Source: Lysobacter gummosus
Lineage (GTDB): Bacteria > Pseudomonadota > Gammaproteobacteria > Xanthomonadales > Xanthomonadaceae
DNA length: 64,000 nucleotides
NCBI RefSeq assembly: GCF_001442805.1
Contig: NZ_CP011131.1
Coordinates: forward strand, 2,418,001 to 2,482,000
Reading direction: 5' to 3'
A program made the position numbers and the translations under genes. Each line of letters begins with the position of its first letter. The stretch's first letter is position 1. Positions 12,099 to 20,656 of this stretch are shown here, piece by piece. The notes under the pieces are model-generated. The model was not told the origin of the DNA, did no database searches, and worked only from the letters and a program-made list of their open reading frames with translations.

Positions 12099-12129
12099 GC
12101 GGCGGCGCGCGAACGTCGCGCGCCGCCGC
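12099..12129 (+). terminator. Strong GC hairpin after the second secreted-protein gene
   Basis: A perfect 14-bp stem (GCGGCGGCGCGCGA and its complement) closes a 3-base ACG loop, 5 bases after the stop codon. There is no clear T-tract, so it may be a terminator or a 3'-end stabilising hairpin. Confidence 0.65.
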
Positions 12130-12192
12130 TTGCACCGCCGCCGGCTTGGTTTATCGTTGCCGGCGACGCCAGCAACGAAGACCTTCGCGGCC

Positions 12193-12663
12193 ATGCCGGA
12201 GCAAACCGTACCCACGTTGTATCAATGGCTCGGCGGCATCGAAGCGCTAGAGCGGCTTACCGTGCGTTTCTATCAGCACGTCAAGAACGACGAGCTGCTG
12301 GGCCCGGTCTTCGCCCACATGAGCGACGAACATCCGGCGCATGTCGCCGCGTTCCTGGCCGAGGTGCTCGGCGGCCCGGCCGAGTATTCGGCGCGGCACG
12401 GCGGCCATCCGAACATGATCCGCCATCACTTGAACCGGCACCTGAGCCAGGAACAGCGCCGGCGCTGGGTGGGCCTGCTGTTGACCACCGCCGACGAACT
12501 GGCGATGCCGGACGATCCGGAATTCCGCTCGGCCCTGGTCGCTTACCTGGAATGGGGCTCGCGCCTGGCGGTCATCAATTCGCAGCCGGGTGCGCAGGTC
12601 GATGAGGACGCGCCGATGCCGCGCTGGGGCTGGGGCGAGGCCAAGGGCCCGTACACGGGTTGA
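12193..12663 (+). CDS. Group II truncated haemoglobin
   Basis: A 156-residue oxygen/NO-binding globin of the trHbO (group II) type. The opening TLYQWLGGIEALERLT is typical. A B10-type Tyr27 lies in RFYQHV, the segment LGPVFAHM follows, and GGPAEYSARHGGHP leads to the proximal histidine (His78 or His79). A Trp in RRRWVGLL matches the conserved G8 Trp of group II. The ATG at 12193 removes a 21-residue upstream in-frame extension that does not resemble the family. Likely role: oxygen or nitric-oxide handling, inferred from the family. Confidence 0.92.
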   Translation: MPEQTVPTLYQWLGGIEALERLTVRFYQHVKNDELLGPVFAHMSDEHPAHVAAFLAEVLGGPAEYSARHGGHPNMIRHHLNRHLSQEQRRRWVGLLLTTADELAMPDDPEFRSALVAYLEWGSRLAVINSQPGAQVDEDAPMPRWGWGEAKGPYTG

Positions 12664-12667
12664 TGAT

Positions 12668-13165
12668 TTGGCGATTCTGATTCGAAGCCGCGGGCGCAAG
12701 AAGCGCCGGTTCGGATGGGGCTTGTTCAACGCCCTGCTGGGCGTGTGTATTCTCTACGCCGCGGGGTTCGACGATGGCGTTCCGCCGGTCTCGCGACTGC
12801 GCACGGTCGCCGGTGTGGTGGAGAGGGAGCACAGCGTCCGCCACGCCATCGACTTCAAGCTGCGCGGGCAAGCGCGCGAATACCGCTACGCGTCCAAGAG
12901 CGGCGCGATGGCGCAGGTCGAACACGCGCTCGCGCCGGGCGGCGCGCCGGTGACGCTGCTGTTCGACCCGGCCGATCCGGGCGGCCCTCTGTTCGCGGAG
13001 AAGACCTTCTATCCGGTCTACGCCGTGTCGGTGGCGGGCGTCAGTGTTCGCAGCCATGCGCAGGTTCGCGAGGCCTGGGCCGGCGACAATCGTGTCGGCC
13101 TGTTCCTGGGCGGCGTGTTCCTGGTATTCGCCGCGGTACTGGCGTTCGTGCCTGTTCGCCGCTGA
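12668..13165 (+). CDS. DUF3592-like membrane protein
   Basis: A 165-residue protein with a transmembrane helix near residues 17-34, an extracytoplasmic middle and a second helix near 142-160. The layout and the VTLLFDPADPGGPLF segment resemble DUF3592 proteins, whose function is unknown. No ATG fits; a TTG at 12668, four bases after the globin stop, gives a compact protein, but the start is uncertain. The gene is probably co-transcribed with the globin gene. Confidence 0.6.
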   Translation: MAILIRSRGRKKRRFGWGLFNALLGVCILYAAGFDDGVPPVSRLRTVAGVVEREHSVRHAIDFKLRGQAREYRYASKSGAMAQVEHALAPGGAPVTLLFDPADPGGPLFAEKTFYPVYAVSVAGVSVRSHAQVREAWAGDNRVGLFLGGVFLVFAAVLAFVPVRR

Positions 13166-13226
13166 CGCGCGCGCAATCGTCGCGCTCGCGCCATCGACGG
13201 CCGCCCGCGGTTCGAGCGGGTCGCAC

Positions 13227-13428
13227 GTGGCCAATCTCAATATCGCCGAACGCGAAGGCCTGTCGCGTCTGCCGGGAGTGGATGCTGCGATGGTCGGTCG
13301 CATCTTGGACAGCCGCTGCGACGGCACGTGACTTCATTCGCCGCGCCGGCATCGGCGCCCCGGCCGCGGCGCAGTTGCGCGAAGCGGCGGCGGCATTGCG
13401 GCGCCTGGGTCCGTACCGGCGTCAGTAG
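13227..13428 (+). pseudogene. Frameshifted helix-hairpin-helix (ComEA-like) small protein
   Basis: Two reading frames together spell a ComEA-type helix-hairpin-helix domain. The first, from a GTG at 13227, reads ANLNIAEREGLSRLPGVDAAMVGRILDSR and stops at 13331. The second, one base on, continues RDFIRRAGIGAPAAAQLREAAAALRRLGPY up to a stop at 13428. The pattern NLNIAEREGLSRLPGVD matches the usual VNLNTA-LxxLPGI signature. A net +1 shift near 13310-13325 would restore one product of about 66 residues. It is either a decayed gene or a sequencing error. Confidence 0.6.
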
Positions 13429-13705
13429 CGTGGCGCGCGGCGGTCACGGTCGGTTCGCGACTCAAGCGCCGGACCATCGTCGCTATCCGCCATAAACCTT
13501 CCGCGCGCATCGCGCATCCACCTGTTGGGCGTCATGAACGCGGCCGGGGGATGGCCGCGAATCCAGCGCGCCGACGCATCGCATCGTATTTCGAACTCTC
13601 TGCGTGGCGGGCCCGCGGCCCGGCGTCGCGTCGCCGCATACCTGCGCCGACGCAGTTCGCCACGCCGCGAGTTCCCGCCGCGACATCCGACCCTGCCAGG
13701 ACGCC

Positions 13706-14941
13706 ATGATCCCTACCCAGATCGACACAAGCTCCCGCGTTCACAACCGCGCCGCCTCATCGGCGACCGCCGTCGTTTCGTCCATGGCGCTGGCGACAGG
13801 GATGTTGACCAGCCCCCACGCGCTCGCCGCCAAGCCGGCCGCACCGATGCCGGCGTTCGCCAAGGTCATCGAAGCCGAAGTGCCGGCGATCATGAAAGCC
13901 GCGCATATCCAGGGCGCCGCGTTCGGCCTGATCGTCGATGGACGCCTGGTCTACGCGCGGGGATTCGGTTTCGCCGATCACGCCGGCAAAGTGGCCGCGA
14001 CGCCGCGGACGGTGTTCGTCGCGGCCTCGCTGGCCAAGCCGATCGCCGCTTCGGTGGCGATGCGGTTGGCCGAGCGCGGCCGGCTCGACCTGGATCGTCC
14101 GGTCGCCGACTGGGTGTCGCCGTGGCCGCTGGCCGCGAGCGCGTTCGATTATCGGCGGATCACCACGCGCCATCTGCTCTCGCACACCGCCGGCACCACG
14201 CTCGGCGGCTATCAGGGGTGGCTCGACTTCAAGGAACTGCCGACCCTGGAGCAATCGCTGGCGGGCAAGACCAACGGACGCGGCGCGGTGGAATTGTTCG
14301 CGCCGGCCGGCAGCCGCTTCCAGTATTCCGGTGGTGGCTACACCTTGATGCAACTGGCCATCGAGCGCGATACCGGGCGCAAGTATTCCGATCTGGCGAA
14401 CGAGCTCGTATTTCGTCCGCTTCGCATGCGCCATTCCAGCGTCGCGATGTCGCCGCGCGTCCTGGCCGGCGCGGCGCAGGGACACGGCGAAAACGGCGAG
14501 CCGATTGCGATGCGTTACTACATCGAACAAGCGCCCTCGACCTTGACCACGTCGGTCGAGGATTTCGCCAAGTGGATGGCGGCCGACATGATGCCCGGCG
14601 ACAACGGCGACAACGGCGACAACGGCGCCGCGGCCTGGCTGTCGCCGGAGGATCTGCGGCAGATGCATCGGCCCGCCGAACTGAGCACGGCGCGCGCGCC
14701 GAACGAGGCGATGTACGGCCTGGGCCATTTCATCGAACGCCTCGCCGACGGCAGCGTGGCGGTCGGCCACGACGGCCGCAATCAGGCCGGGTTCCGGGCG
14801 AACTTCCTGCTGCGGCCGCAGCAGCGCGACGGCATCGTGTTCTTCAGCAATTCCCGCACCGGCGTGGCGCTGGATCGCGTGCTGTGTCTTTGGGCGGCCG
14901 ATGCCGGACATGGCGATCCGGCGGTGGCGTGTAAGCCTTAA
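13706..14941 (+). CDS. Secreted serine hydrolase, class C beta-lactamase-like family
   Basis: A 411-residue member of the beta-lactamase/penicillin-binding-protein-like serine hydrolases (Pfam Beta-lactamase). The nucleophile motif is SLAK (Ser108, Lys111), the tyrosine motif is YSGGG in the middle, and a GHDG motif near residue 354 takes the place of KTG. The N-terminus has a hydrophobic run and an ALA-A cleavage site near residue 40, so export is likely. A triple DNG repeat (14599-14625, GACAACGGC three times) sits on a surface loop. Substrates may be esters or peptides; it need not hydrolyse beta-lactams. The ATG at 13706 was chosen because the upstream 34 codons look non-coding. Confidence 0.85.
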   Translation: MIPTQIDTSSRVHNRAASSATAVVSSMALATGMLTSPHALAAKPAAPMPAFAKVIEAEVPAIMKAAHIQGAAFGLIVDGRLVYARGFGFADHAGKVAATPRTVFVAASLAKPIAASVAMRLAERGRLDLDRPVADWVSPWPLAASAFDYRRITTRHLLSHTAGTTLGGYQGWLDFKELPTLEQSLAGKTNGRGAVELFAPAGSRFQYSGGGYTLMQLAIERDTGRKYSDLANELVFRPLRMRHSSVAMSPRVLAGAAQGHGENGEPIAMRYYIEQAPSTLTTSVEDFAKWMAADMMPGDNGDNGDNGAAAWLSPEDLRQMHRPAELSTARAPNEAMYGLGHFIERLADGSVAVGHDGRNQAGFRANFLLRPQQRDGIVFFSNSRTGVALDRVLCLWAADAGHGDPAVACKP

Positions 14942-14965
14942 GCCAACCGGTCGCCGGCCACCGCA

Positions 14966-16102
14966 TCACGTCGGATCGCATTCCTGCCGCTGAACATCAG
15001 GCACGAAGCCCTGCAGCAAAAACGGCGTCATGTCCGAAGCGCCGGATTCGCCGCCGGCTGCGGGCGCGCGCGGCACGCCGGCGCGGCTCCAACTCTGCGC
15101 CCGCTCGCTGGCGCGTTCGCGCGCCCGATTGGCCTGATCCGGCGGCAGGTCGCGGGTCAGCGCGCGGATCTGCGCTTCGACCATTTCGCGTTGCGAGGAC
15201 GGCGATCGCCCGAATCCGGGCCGCGGCCCGGCCGGCGCCGCGTCGGGCTGAGTCGGCGGCAGCGAATCGAGCAATTGCAGGAACAGACTCAGCGATTCCA
15301 CCGGATCGGACTTGACCGCCTGACCGAGAAAATTGCGCCGCATGCTGTCGCGCCGCGGCGAGTAAGCGTAGGCCAGCGACGCCAGCATGCGCGCGTCGCC
15401 GCGCATGGCCGCGGTGCGGGCGATGGATTCGGCTTCGCCGCGATAGGTCGCCAGCGCGGGCAGGGAGTCGAGCAACTGTTGCTGGCGGAAGGCGTTGCCG
15501 CTGGCGTAGTGGCGCATCGCCGCCGGATGTCCGGCGAGCGCGGCGCGGCGCCAATAGCCGGCGCGTTGTTCGGCGCTGAGGGTGGGAACGTCGGCGCAGT
15601 GTTCGGACTGGGTCAGCAGCTTGTCGGTCATGTTCTGGTAGCTGTCGGCCATGCGCTTGCGCTGCTCGCGCTGCTGCGGCGTGTCCTGCGGCATGCGTTC
15701 GAGCTGGCGTTCGAAATTGTCCACGCCGCTTTCCGCGCCGGCCAGGCGCTGGCGCAGGCTGTCGCAATACTCCATCTCCGCCGCCAGCCGGCAGGCCGCG
15801 GCCGGTTCGTTGGCGGCGCGGCGCTGCAGTTCCGGCAGGATCAGCCGCAGCGGCGTGTCCACCGACGGCAGCGGGCGGGCCGCGCCGGTGGTGTAGCGGG
15901 GAATCGACGCGGCCGGGCCCGACGCGCCGGCGCCGCCCACGCGCTGGGCGGCGGTTTGCGCGCCCGTGTCGGCGGCGGCCGCATTCGGCGCGGCCGGCGC
16001 TTCGGCGGCGGTGTGGCGGCCCCAGTAGTACATGCCGGCGCCGCTGGCGGCCAGCACGATCAGCCAGATTGCGGTGCGTCCTTGCTTCACGGTCGAAGTC
16101 AT
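14966..16102 (-). CDS. Membrane-anchored protein of unknown function
   Basis: A 378-residue product with a short cytoplasmic start, one transmembrane helix (about residues 11-28, IWLIVLAASGAGMYYWG) and a large, mostly helical, Arg/Ala-rich periplasmic part with several Cys (for example CRLAAEMEYC). Segments such as YWRRAALAGHPAAMRHYASGN resemble a single Sel1/TPR-like repeat, which would suggest protein-protein contacts. I do not recognise a family. It converges with the serine hydrolase gene, 24 bases away. Confidence 0.75.
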   Translation of the reverse strand: MTSTVKQGRTAIWLIVLAASGAGMYYWGRHTAAEAPAAPNAAAADTGAQTAAQRVGGAGASGPAASIPRYTTGAARPLPSVDTPLRLILPELQRRAANEPAAACRLAAEMEYCDSLRQRLAGAESGVDNFERQLERMPQDTPQQREQRKRMADSYQNMTDKLLTQSEHCADVPTLSAEQRAGYWRRAALAGHPAAMRHYASGNAFRQQQLLDSLPALATYRGEAESIARTAAMRGDARMLASLAYAYSPRRDSMRRNFLGQAVKSDPVESLSLFLQLLDSLPPTQPDAAPAGPRPGFGRSPSSQREMVEAQIRALTRDLPPDQANRARERASERAQSWSRAGVPRAPAAGGESGASDMTPFLLQGFVPDVQRQECDPT

Positions 16103-16185
16103 CGTCGGGTATGTCGGTCGCTCATCTTGACCGCCGCATCATAGAAGCGAATGAGGACGCGCGCGCGTGCCGCGGCGCCGCCGCA

Positions 16186-16480
16186 TCCGCAATCGCAGAA
16201 CCGCATCAACTACTGACGCGGCTCGGCCGCGTATTTCCAGGTGCCGGTGCCGGGCAACGAGGTGCTGGGCTGCAAGGGCATGAAGCAGTTCGACGCCAGC
16301 GGCGCGGGCGCGTTGGCGATCTACTGGGAGCAGGACTTCAGCGGGGTCCCGGCCAATCCGGATGGCTTCAGCTACGCCTGCAAGCCGGTGACCTGCCAGA
16401 CGCCGCATTCGGCGTTCAAGCCTGGCGACCATGAGCGCTGCGTGGTCAAGGCGTTTGTGAATGTGGTGGTGACTAACTGA
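16186..16480 (+). pseudogene. Remnant of the 3' end of a GH19 chitinase gene
   Basis: This segment aligns closely with the last part of the intact chitinase gene (about 18233-18506). It has the same NRI(N/D)Y start, AAYFQVPVPGNEVLGCKGM core and VVVTN end. It lacks the signal peptide, binding modules and catalytic domain, and carries an in-frame TGA (16214-16216) where the intact gene has TAC. It also has a small insertion (DFSGVPANPDGFS) relative to the intact copy. It is the relic of a former tandem chitinase gene. Confidence 0.85.
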
Positions 16481-16516
16481 GCCGGCGTCGTCTCTGAAAC
16501 TTCGTGTCTTGTCCGT

Positions 16517-16619
16517 CGCGACGTAGAACATCGCGTCGCGGTGTTTGGCGGGGCCGGAGTCGCCGACTGAAATTTCGCGCCCGATCCGTTGCGACGTAGA
16601 GCATCGGGTCGCGATGTTT
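16517..16619. repeat. Two copies of the GCGACGTAGAACATC repeat
   Basis: Two imperfect direct copies (16517-16546 and 16591-16619) share GCGACGTAGARCATCG, G/C-rich bases and ATGTTT. The first can fold as AACATCGCG-T-CGCGGTGTT. A third copy lies at 18545-18573. Copies 1 and 3 sit at the same distance from the chitinase-type stop codons, so that 3' flank was duplicated together with the gene. Confidence 0.75.
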
Positions 16620-16856
16620 GATCGGCGTGCTCGCCAACCCACTTGCTTCATCGTCCACGCGGCCGCTGCCTCGGCGGAGGTTCGCAAGCCTGCCGAGCGC
16701 ACACATCACACACGTCCAGGCAGCGATGCGCGCATCGCTGCGCGCAATCAAGCGTGCGGCGACGGATCTTCGTTCGTATCAGTTCGGATTTGTCTGATGG
16801 AATTCGCCAAGGCAGTGCCGGAAGCTGCGTTACCTCCTTCCCGCACGAGCACCGAC

Positions 16857-18506
16857 ATGATCCGACACAGATGGCTGGCCGCGTCCACCCTGACGCTCGC
16901 GCTCACCGCGATCAGCATCAGCGCTTCCTTCTCCGTTTCCGCCGCGCCCTACGTCGCCGGCAGCACCTACACCAAGGACACCATGGTCGAATACCAGGGG
17001 CGGCAGTATCGGGCCAAGTGGTTCGTCAACGCCGATCAATCGCCGGCGGCCGTCGCTCAGGCCGCCAATCCCTGGGACAGCCCGTGGGAACTGGTCAGCG
17101 GCGCGAGCACGCCGACAGCGCCGGTGACGAACCCGCCGTCGACGCCGCCCGCCTCGACGCCGGTAGCGGCCGCGGGCGATACCTACGACAGCACCCGCGG
17201 CTATGCCGGCGGCTGCATCGTGATCTACGCCGGCGCGCCGTACAAAGCCAAGTGGTTCGCCGACGCAGGCAAGTCGCCGGCCGAGGTCGGGCATACCGTC
17301 AATGCCTGGGATACGCCGTGGGAACGCGCGGCGGCCGGGTCAGTGGCCGGTTGCCCGGACGGCAGTTCGTCCGGCGGTGGTGGTGATGGCACCGTGCCGG
17401 CCGCCGAGTACCGCATCGCGCGCAGCGTTCTGACCGCCAAGGAAACGCAGCTGACCGATTCGGTGTTGATGCGCAAGGTCAAGGAATCGATCCGCACCCT
17501 CGACAATACCGCGGTCGAAGCCGTGCAGCCGGGACGCTCGGCCAACCCGGACAACGTGCGCCGGCTCGAGTCGATCCTCAGCAGCACCCAGTTCGATTTC
17601 GTGTTCCCGATGCGCGCATCGCAGTACACCTACCGCGGCTTGCTTCAGGCGGTAGCGAAGTTTCCCGCGGTATGCGGCACCTACGCCACGCCGGCGCAGT
17701 CCGATGCGATCTGCCGCAAGACTCTGGCGACGATGACCGCACACTTCGCGCAGGAAACCGGCGGCCACGACGCCGGCAACGCGATCCCGCAATGGCGTCA
17801 GGCGCTGGTGCACGTGCGCGAGATGGGCTGGAACGAGAACATGCGCAACGGCTACAACGCCGAGTGCAATCCCGCCGGCTGGCAGGGCAAGACCTGGCCC
17901 TGCGGAAAATTCGCCGACGGTACCTTCAAGAGCTACTTCGGCCGCGGCGCCAAGCAGTTGTCGTACAACTACAACTATGGCCCGTTCTCGGATGCGATGT
18001 ACGGCGATGTGCGCACGCTGCTGGACCGCCCCGAACTGGTCGCCGACACCTGGCTCAACCTCGCCAGCGCGACGTTCTTCTTCTCGTATCCGCAGCCGCC
18101 CAAGCCCTCGATGCTGCACGTGATCGACGGCACCTGGGCGCCGAACGCGAACGACCAGACCAGCGGCTTGCTTCCTGGTTTCGGCGTGACCACGCAGATC
18201 ATCAACGGCGGCGTCGAATGCGGCGGCGGCAGCGAGTCTGCGCAGTCGCAGAACCGCATCGACTACTACCGCGACGCGGCCGCTTACTTCCAGGTGCCGG
18301 TGCCGGGCAACGAAGTGCTGGGCTGCAAGGGGATGAGGCCGTTCGATTCCAGCGGCGCCGGAGCGCTGGCGATCTACTGGGAACGCGGCGATGCCGACTA
18401 CACCTGCAAGCTGGTCGGCTACCAGACGGCGTACTCGGCGCTCAAGGGCGGCGACTATGAGCGCTGCGTGGTCGCGGCGTTTCCTAATGTGGTGGTGACC
18501 AACTGA
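16857..18506 (+). CDS. Secreted GH19 chitinase with two chitin-binding modules
   Basis: A 549-residue secreted endochitinase. A signal peptide (about 1-30) is followed by two CBM5/12-type chitin-binding modules. They share the motifs YRAKWFVNAD/YKAKWFADAG and NPWDSPWE/NAWDTPWE (about 31-80 and 103-158). A linker leads to a GH19 catalytic domain, with catalytic Glu300 in HFAQETGGH and the second family signature YFGRGAKQLSYNYNYG. GH19 enzymes cut chitin by inversion; here the likely target is fungal wall or insect chitin, fitting a predatory soil bacterium (inference). The ATG at 16857 is chosen because the upstream in-frame codons overlap the repeat zone. Confidence 0.95.
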   Translation: MIRHRWLAASTLTLALTAISISASFSVSAAPYVAGSTYTKDTMVEYQGRQYRAKWFVNADQSPAAVAQAANPWDSPWELVSGASTPTAPVTNPPSTPPASTPVAAAGDTYDSTRGYAGGCIVIYAGAPYKAKWFADAGKSPAEVGHTVNAWDTPWERAAAGSVAGCPDGSSSGGGGDGTVPAAEYRIARSVLTAKETQLTDSVLMRKVKESIRTLDNTAVEAVQPGRSANPDNVRRLESILSSTQFDFVFPMRASQYTYRGLLQAVAKFPAVCGTYATPAQSDAICRKTLATMTAHFAQETGGHDAGNAIPQWRQALVHVREMGWNENMRNGYNAECNPAGWQGKTWPCGKFADGTFKSYFGRGAKQLSYNYNYGPFSDAMYGDVRTLLDRPELVADTWLNLASATFFFSYPQPPKPSMLHVIDGTWAPNANDQTSGLLPGFGVTTQIINGGVECGGGSESAQSQNRIDYYRDAAAYFQVPVPGNEVLGCKGMRPFDSSGAGALAIYWERGDADYTCKLVGYQTAYSALKGGDYERCVVAAFPNVVVTN

Positions 18507-18544
18507 GCCGGCGTTATCGCCTGAAACCCTGCGTTCGATCCGTG

Positions 18545-18573
18545 GCGACGTAGAACATCACGTTGCGACGTTT
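18545..18573. repeat. Third copy of the GCGACGTAGAACATC repeat
   Basis: It follows the intact chitinase stop codon with the same spacing as copy 1 after the remnant. It reads GCGACGTAGAACATCACGTT and then GCGACGTTT. Confidence 0.75.
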
Positions 18574-18602
18574 GGAACGTGGGCTCCTAAAGCTCCAGAT
18601 CT

Positions 18603-18653
18603 CCCTCTCCCGCGCCCCGAAGGAAGTCACCTTGGGTAGCAAGCGGGAGAGGG
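18603..18653. repeat. CCCTCTCCCGC / GCGGGAGAGGG inverted repeat
   Basis: Perfect 11-bp arms (18603-18613 and 18643-18653) are separated by 29 bases. The same arm sequence occurs at 25317-25340 and 26582-26605, so this looks like a dispersed REP-type element. It lies between the convergent chitinase and DUF3861 genes. Confidence 0.8.
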
Positions 18654-18674
18654 GCTCCAAGGCGCTGTCTTCAT

Positions 18675-18989
18675 TCAGGCAATGTTGTCGCATCCCTGGT
18701 CCGAATCCATCGCCGCCGTACGCGCCTTCAAATTCCCAATAAACGCCCGCAGCGCAGGCTGCACATCCGCGAACAGCGGATCGTTGCGATGATTCAGCAT
18801 CACCCCGTTGAGCAGCTTCAGTCCGACTGCGAGCGCGGCCGCATCATCGTCGGCATACCCGCTGCCCCGGCGAACCTTGTCCACGATGGCGAACAGTTCA
18901 TCGTGATGATCGACTTTGAATTTCACCGATGCCCGATCCGCTGACGAATCCAGCGCCTGCACGGTGACGCGGTAGCGATGCGATTTCAT
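18675..18989 (-). CDS. DUF3861 domain protein
   Basis: A 104-residue cytoplasmic protein of the DUF3861 family (function unknown). The family pattern is clear: KSHRYRVTVQAL at the start, VDHHDELFAIVDKVR, AALAVGLKLLNGVMLNHRNDPLFAD and a basic end. The ATG at 18989 has AAGG eight bases upstream; a GTG six bases further out is also possible. Confidence 0.85.
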   Translation of the reverse strand: MKSHRYRVTVQALDSSADRASVKFKVDHHDELFAIVDKVRRGSGYADDDAAALAVGLKLLNGVMLNHRNDPLFADVQPALRAFIGNLKARTAAMDSDQGCDNIA

Positions 18990-19020
18990 ATCCACGACCT
19001 TGCGATGCGCACGCAGCGAA

Positions 19021-19054
19021 GAAAAGCGAACGCGCCGTCACGCGGCGCGTTCGC
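19021..19054 (-). terminator. Terminator after the DUF1097 gene
   Basis: A perfect 12-bp stem (GCGAACGCGCCG and its complement) closes a 5-base loop. On the minus strand it is followed by CTTTTC. It ends the leftward SDR-DUF1097 transcript. Confidence 0.75.
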
Positions 19055-19060
19055 ACAGGC

Positions 19061-19558
19061 TCAGGCCGGAGTCGCGGCCACCGGCGTCCAGCGATGATGC
19101 ACGCGGCTGGCCAACCAGCCGGCGAGCGTGCCGACCGTGGCCGCGATCGCCAGTTCGGCGAAATTCGCCAACGACGCCGGTTGATGCGCGGCGAACCAGG
19201 CCACCAGCCCCAGGAAGAAACCGAGCAGGTTGTTGAACACCGGCAGCCGCCGCAACGACACCACCAGCATCGCCACCGCGAACACCACCACGCCGACGGT
19301 GGCCGCGCCCAGGTGCGGGCCGAGCGCGGCCAAGGCGCTCGCCGCCGCCATGCCGAACACCAGTCCGGCCAGCACGCACACCAGACTGATCAGTCCCTGG
19401 CGCAGATGCCCGCCGCGACTGAAGAACGCGATCCAGCCGACGAACATCGCCCACACCGGGACTTCAAGCAGCAGTGCGCTGAGGCTGGCGGCGGCGGAGG
19501 CGACCGCCGATTCGCCGACGGTGACTTTCAGATGCGCGGGTATCCATTCGCGAGTCAT
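19061..19558 (-). CDS. DUF1097 membrane protein
   Basis: A 165-residue inner-membrane protein with about four to five hydrophobic helices (VPVWAMFVGWIAFFS, LISLVCVLAGLVFG, VGVVVFAVAMLVVS, LLGFFLGLVAWFA). The pattern resembles DUF1097 proteins, whose function is unknown. It starts 11 bases after the SDR gene on the same strand, so the two probably form an operon. Confidence 0.8.
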   Translation of the reverse strand: MTREWIPAHLKVTVGESAVASAAASLSALLLEVPVWAMFVGWIAFFSRGGHLRQGLISLVCVLAGLVFGMAAASALAALGPHLGAATVGVVVFAVAMLVVSLRRLPVFNNLLGFFLGLVAWFAAHQPASLANFAELAIAATVGTLAGWLASRVHHRWTPVAATPA

Positions 19559-19569
19559 GAGCGGTCTCC

Positions 19570-20478
19570 TCAGTGGCCGGCGTCGATGCGCGGAGCGAGC
19601 AGGTCGCCCAGGCCGACCCGGCGCAGGAACTCGGCGCGGATGCGGTCGCCGACGGCGTTGACGACTTCGGCGCCGTCGCTGGCCGGATCGACGTGTACGC
19701 GGAACGGGCGCCGGCCGTAAGGGCGGGCGACGATCTCCACGATCGCTTCGGCCACGCTGGCGACATCCGCGTCCTCGGGCACGGTGCCGGCGAGCTTGCG
19801 CAGGATTTCCTCACCGAAGCCGGCGGTCGGCGCGGCGTCGTACTCGGCCAGGCGCGCCTGATCGGCCGGGGCGCCGGCATGAGCGAAGTGGTTGGTGCCG
19901 GACGTGAACGCGCCCGGGACCAGGATCGAGGTTTCGATGCCCCAGCGCGCGAGCTCGGCGGCGTAGCTGATCGCGAGCGAATCCATCGCCGCCTTGGCGG
20001 CGAAGTACGGCGCCAGATACGGCGGCGTGCCGCCGCGCACGCTGCTGCTCGATACCCACAGCAGCAGCCCGTGGCGCTGCTTGCGCAACTGCGGCAGCGC
20101 GGCGCGGTTGACGCGCTGCGCGCCGAGCACATTGCTGTCGAAGAGTTGCGCGAACTGTTCGGGCGTGAACGCTTCGGCGGGGCCGAAGGCCATGTGGCCG
20201 GCGTTGTGCACGAGTACGTCGAGACGGCCGTGCTGTTCGACGATTCTCGCGATGGCGGCATCGGCCGAGGATTGCGAGGCGACATCGAGTTCGAGCGTGC
20301 GCAAGTCCACGCCGTGCTGAGTCGCGTAGTCGGCGGCCGCGGCGACCTGCGCCGCGTTGCGGCCGGCGGTTTCGCGCATGCTGGCGTAGACGGTGTGGCC
20401 GGCGTGGGCGAGGGCACGCGCGGCGAGGGCGCCGAAACCGCTGGAGGCGCCGGTGATGAGGATGATCTGCTGGTTCAT
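19570..20478 (-). CDS. Short-chain dehydrogenase/reductase
   Basis: A 302-residue classical-type SDR. The NAD(P)-binding motif TGASSGFG lies at residues 9-16, NAG appears in LVHNAGHM, and the catalytic residues are Ser in VSSSSVRGG and Tyr-x-x-x-Lys in YFAAKAAMD. The substrate is unknown; the length suggests a C-terminal extension seen in many oxidoreductases of this class. The ATG at 20478 directly precedes the Rossmann start. It is probably co-transcribed with the DUF1097 gene. Confidence 0.88.
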   Translation of the reverse strand: MNQQIILITGASSGFGALAARALAHAGHTVYASMRETAGRNAAQVAAAADYATQHGVDLRTLELDVASQSSADAAIARIVEQHGRLDVLVHNAGHMAFGPAEAFTPEQFAQLFDSNVLGAQRVNRAALPQLRKQRHGLLLWVSSSSVRGGTPPYLAPYFAAKAAMDSLAISYAAELARWGIETSILVPGAFTSGTNHFAHAGAPADQARLAEYDAAPTAGFGEEILRKLAGTVPEDADVASVAEAIVEIVARPYGRRPFRVHVDPASDGAEVVNAVGDRIRAEFLRRVGLGDLLAPRIDAGH

Positions 20479-20557
20479 GGCAAAGCTCCGCTGGCGAGCG
20501 CCGCGACGGCGCCCGGGAATGGAAGGGAAGGGGACACTTCGATAGCAGCGATACAAC

Positions 20558-20642
20558 TGTGGGAGGGCCCTCAGGCCCGACGCCTTCGGTTCAGTTCGCC
20601 GCGATCGGAAAACAAAGCACCGCGCCTGAAGGCCCTCCCACA
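20558..20642. repeat. TGTGGGAGGGCC inverted repeat between two SDR genes
   Basis: Perfect 12-bp arms (20558-20569 and 20631-20642) enclose about 60 bases with a second, imperfect inner pairing (CTCAGGC / GCCTGAA). It belongs to the TGTGGGAGGG-(C/G)CTTCAG type of intergenic repeat, with partial copies at 3305-3372. It may terminate the 20657-21409 gene. Confidence 0.75.
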
Positions 20643-20656
20643 AACAGCGGCGAGCT

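Noticed and set aside
16545..16856. N-terminal extension of the chitinase gene
   Set aside because: It crosses the repeat copies and would place residues before an obvious signal peptide at 16857.
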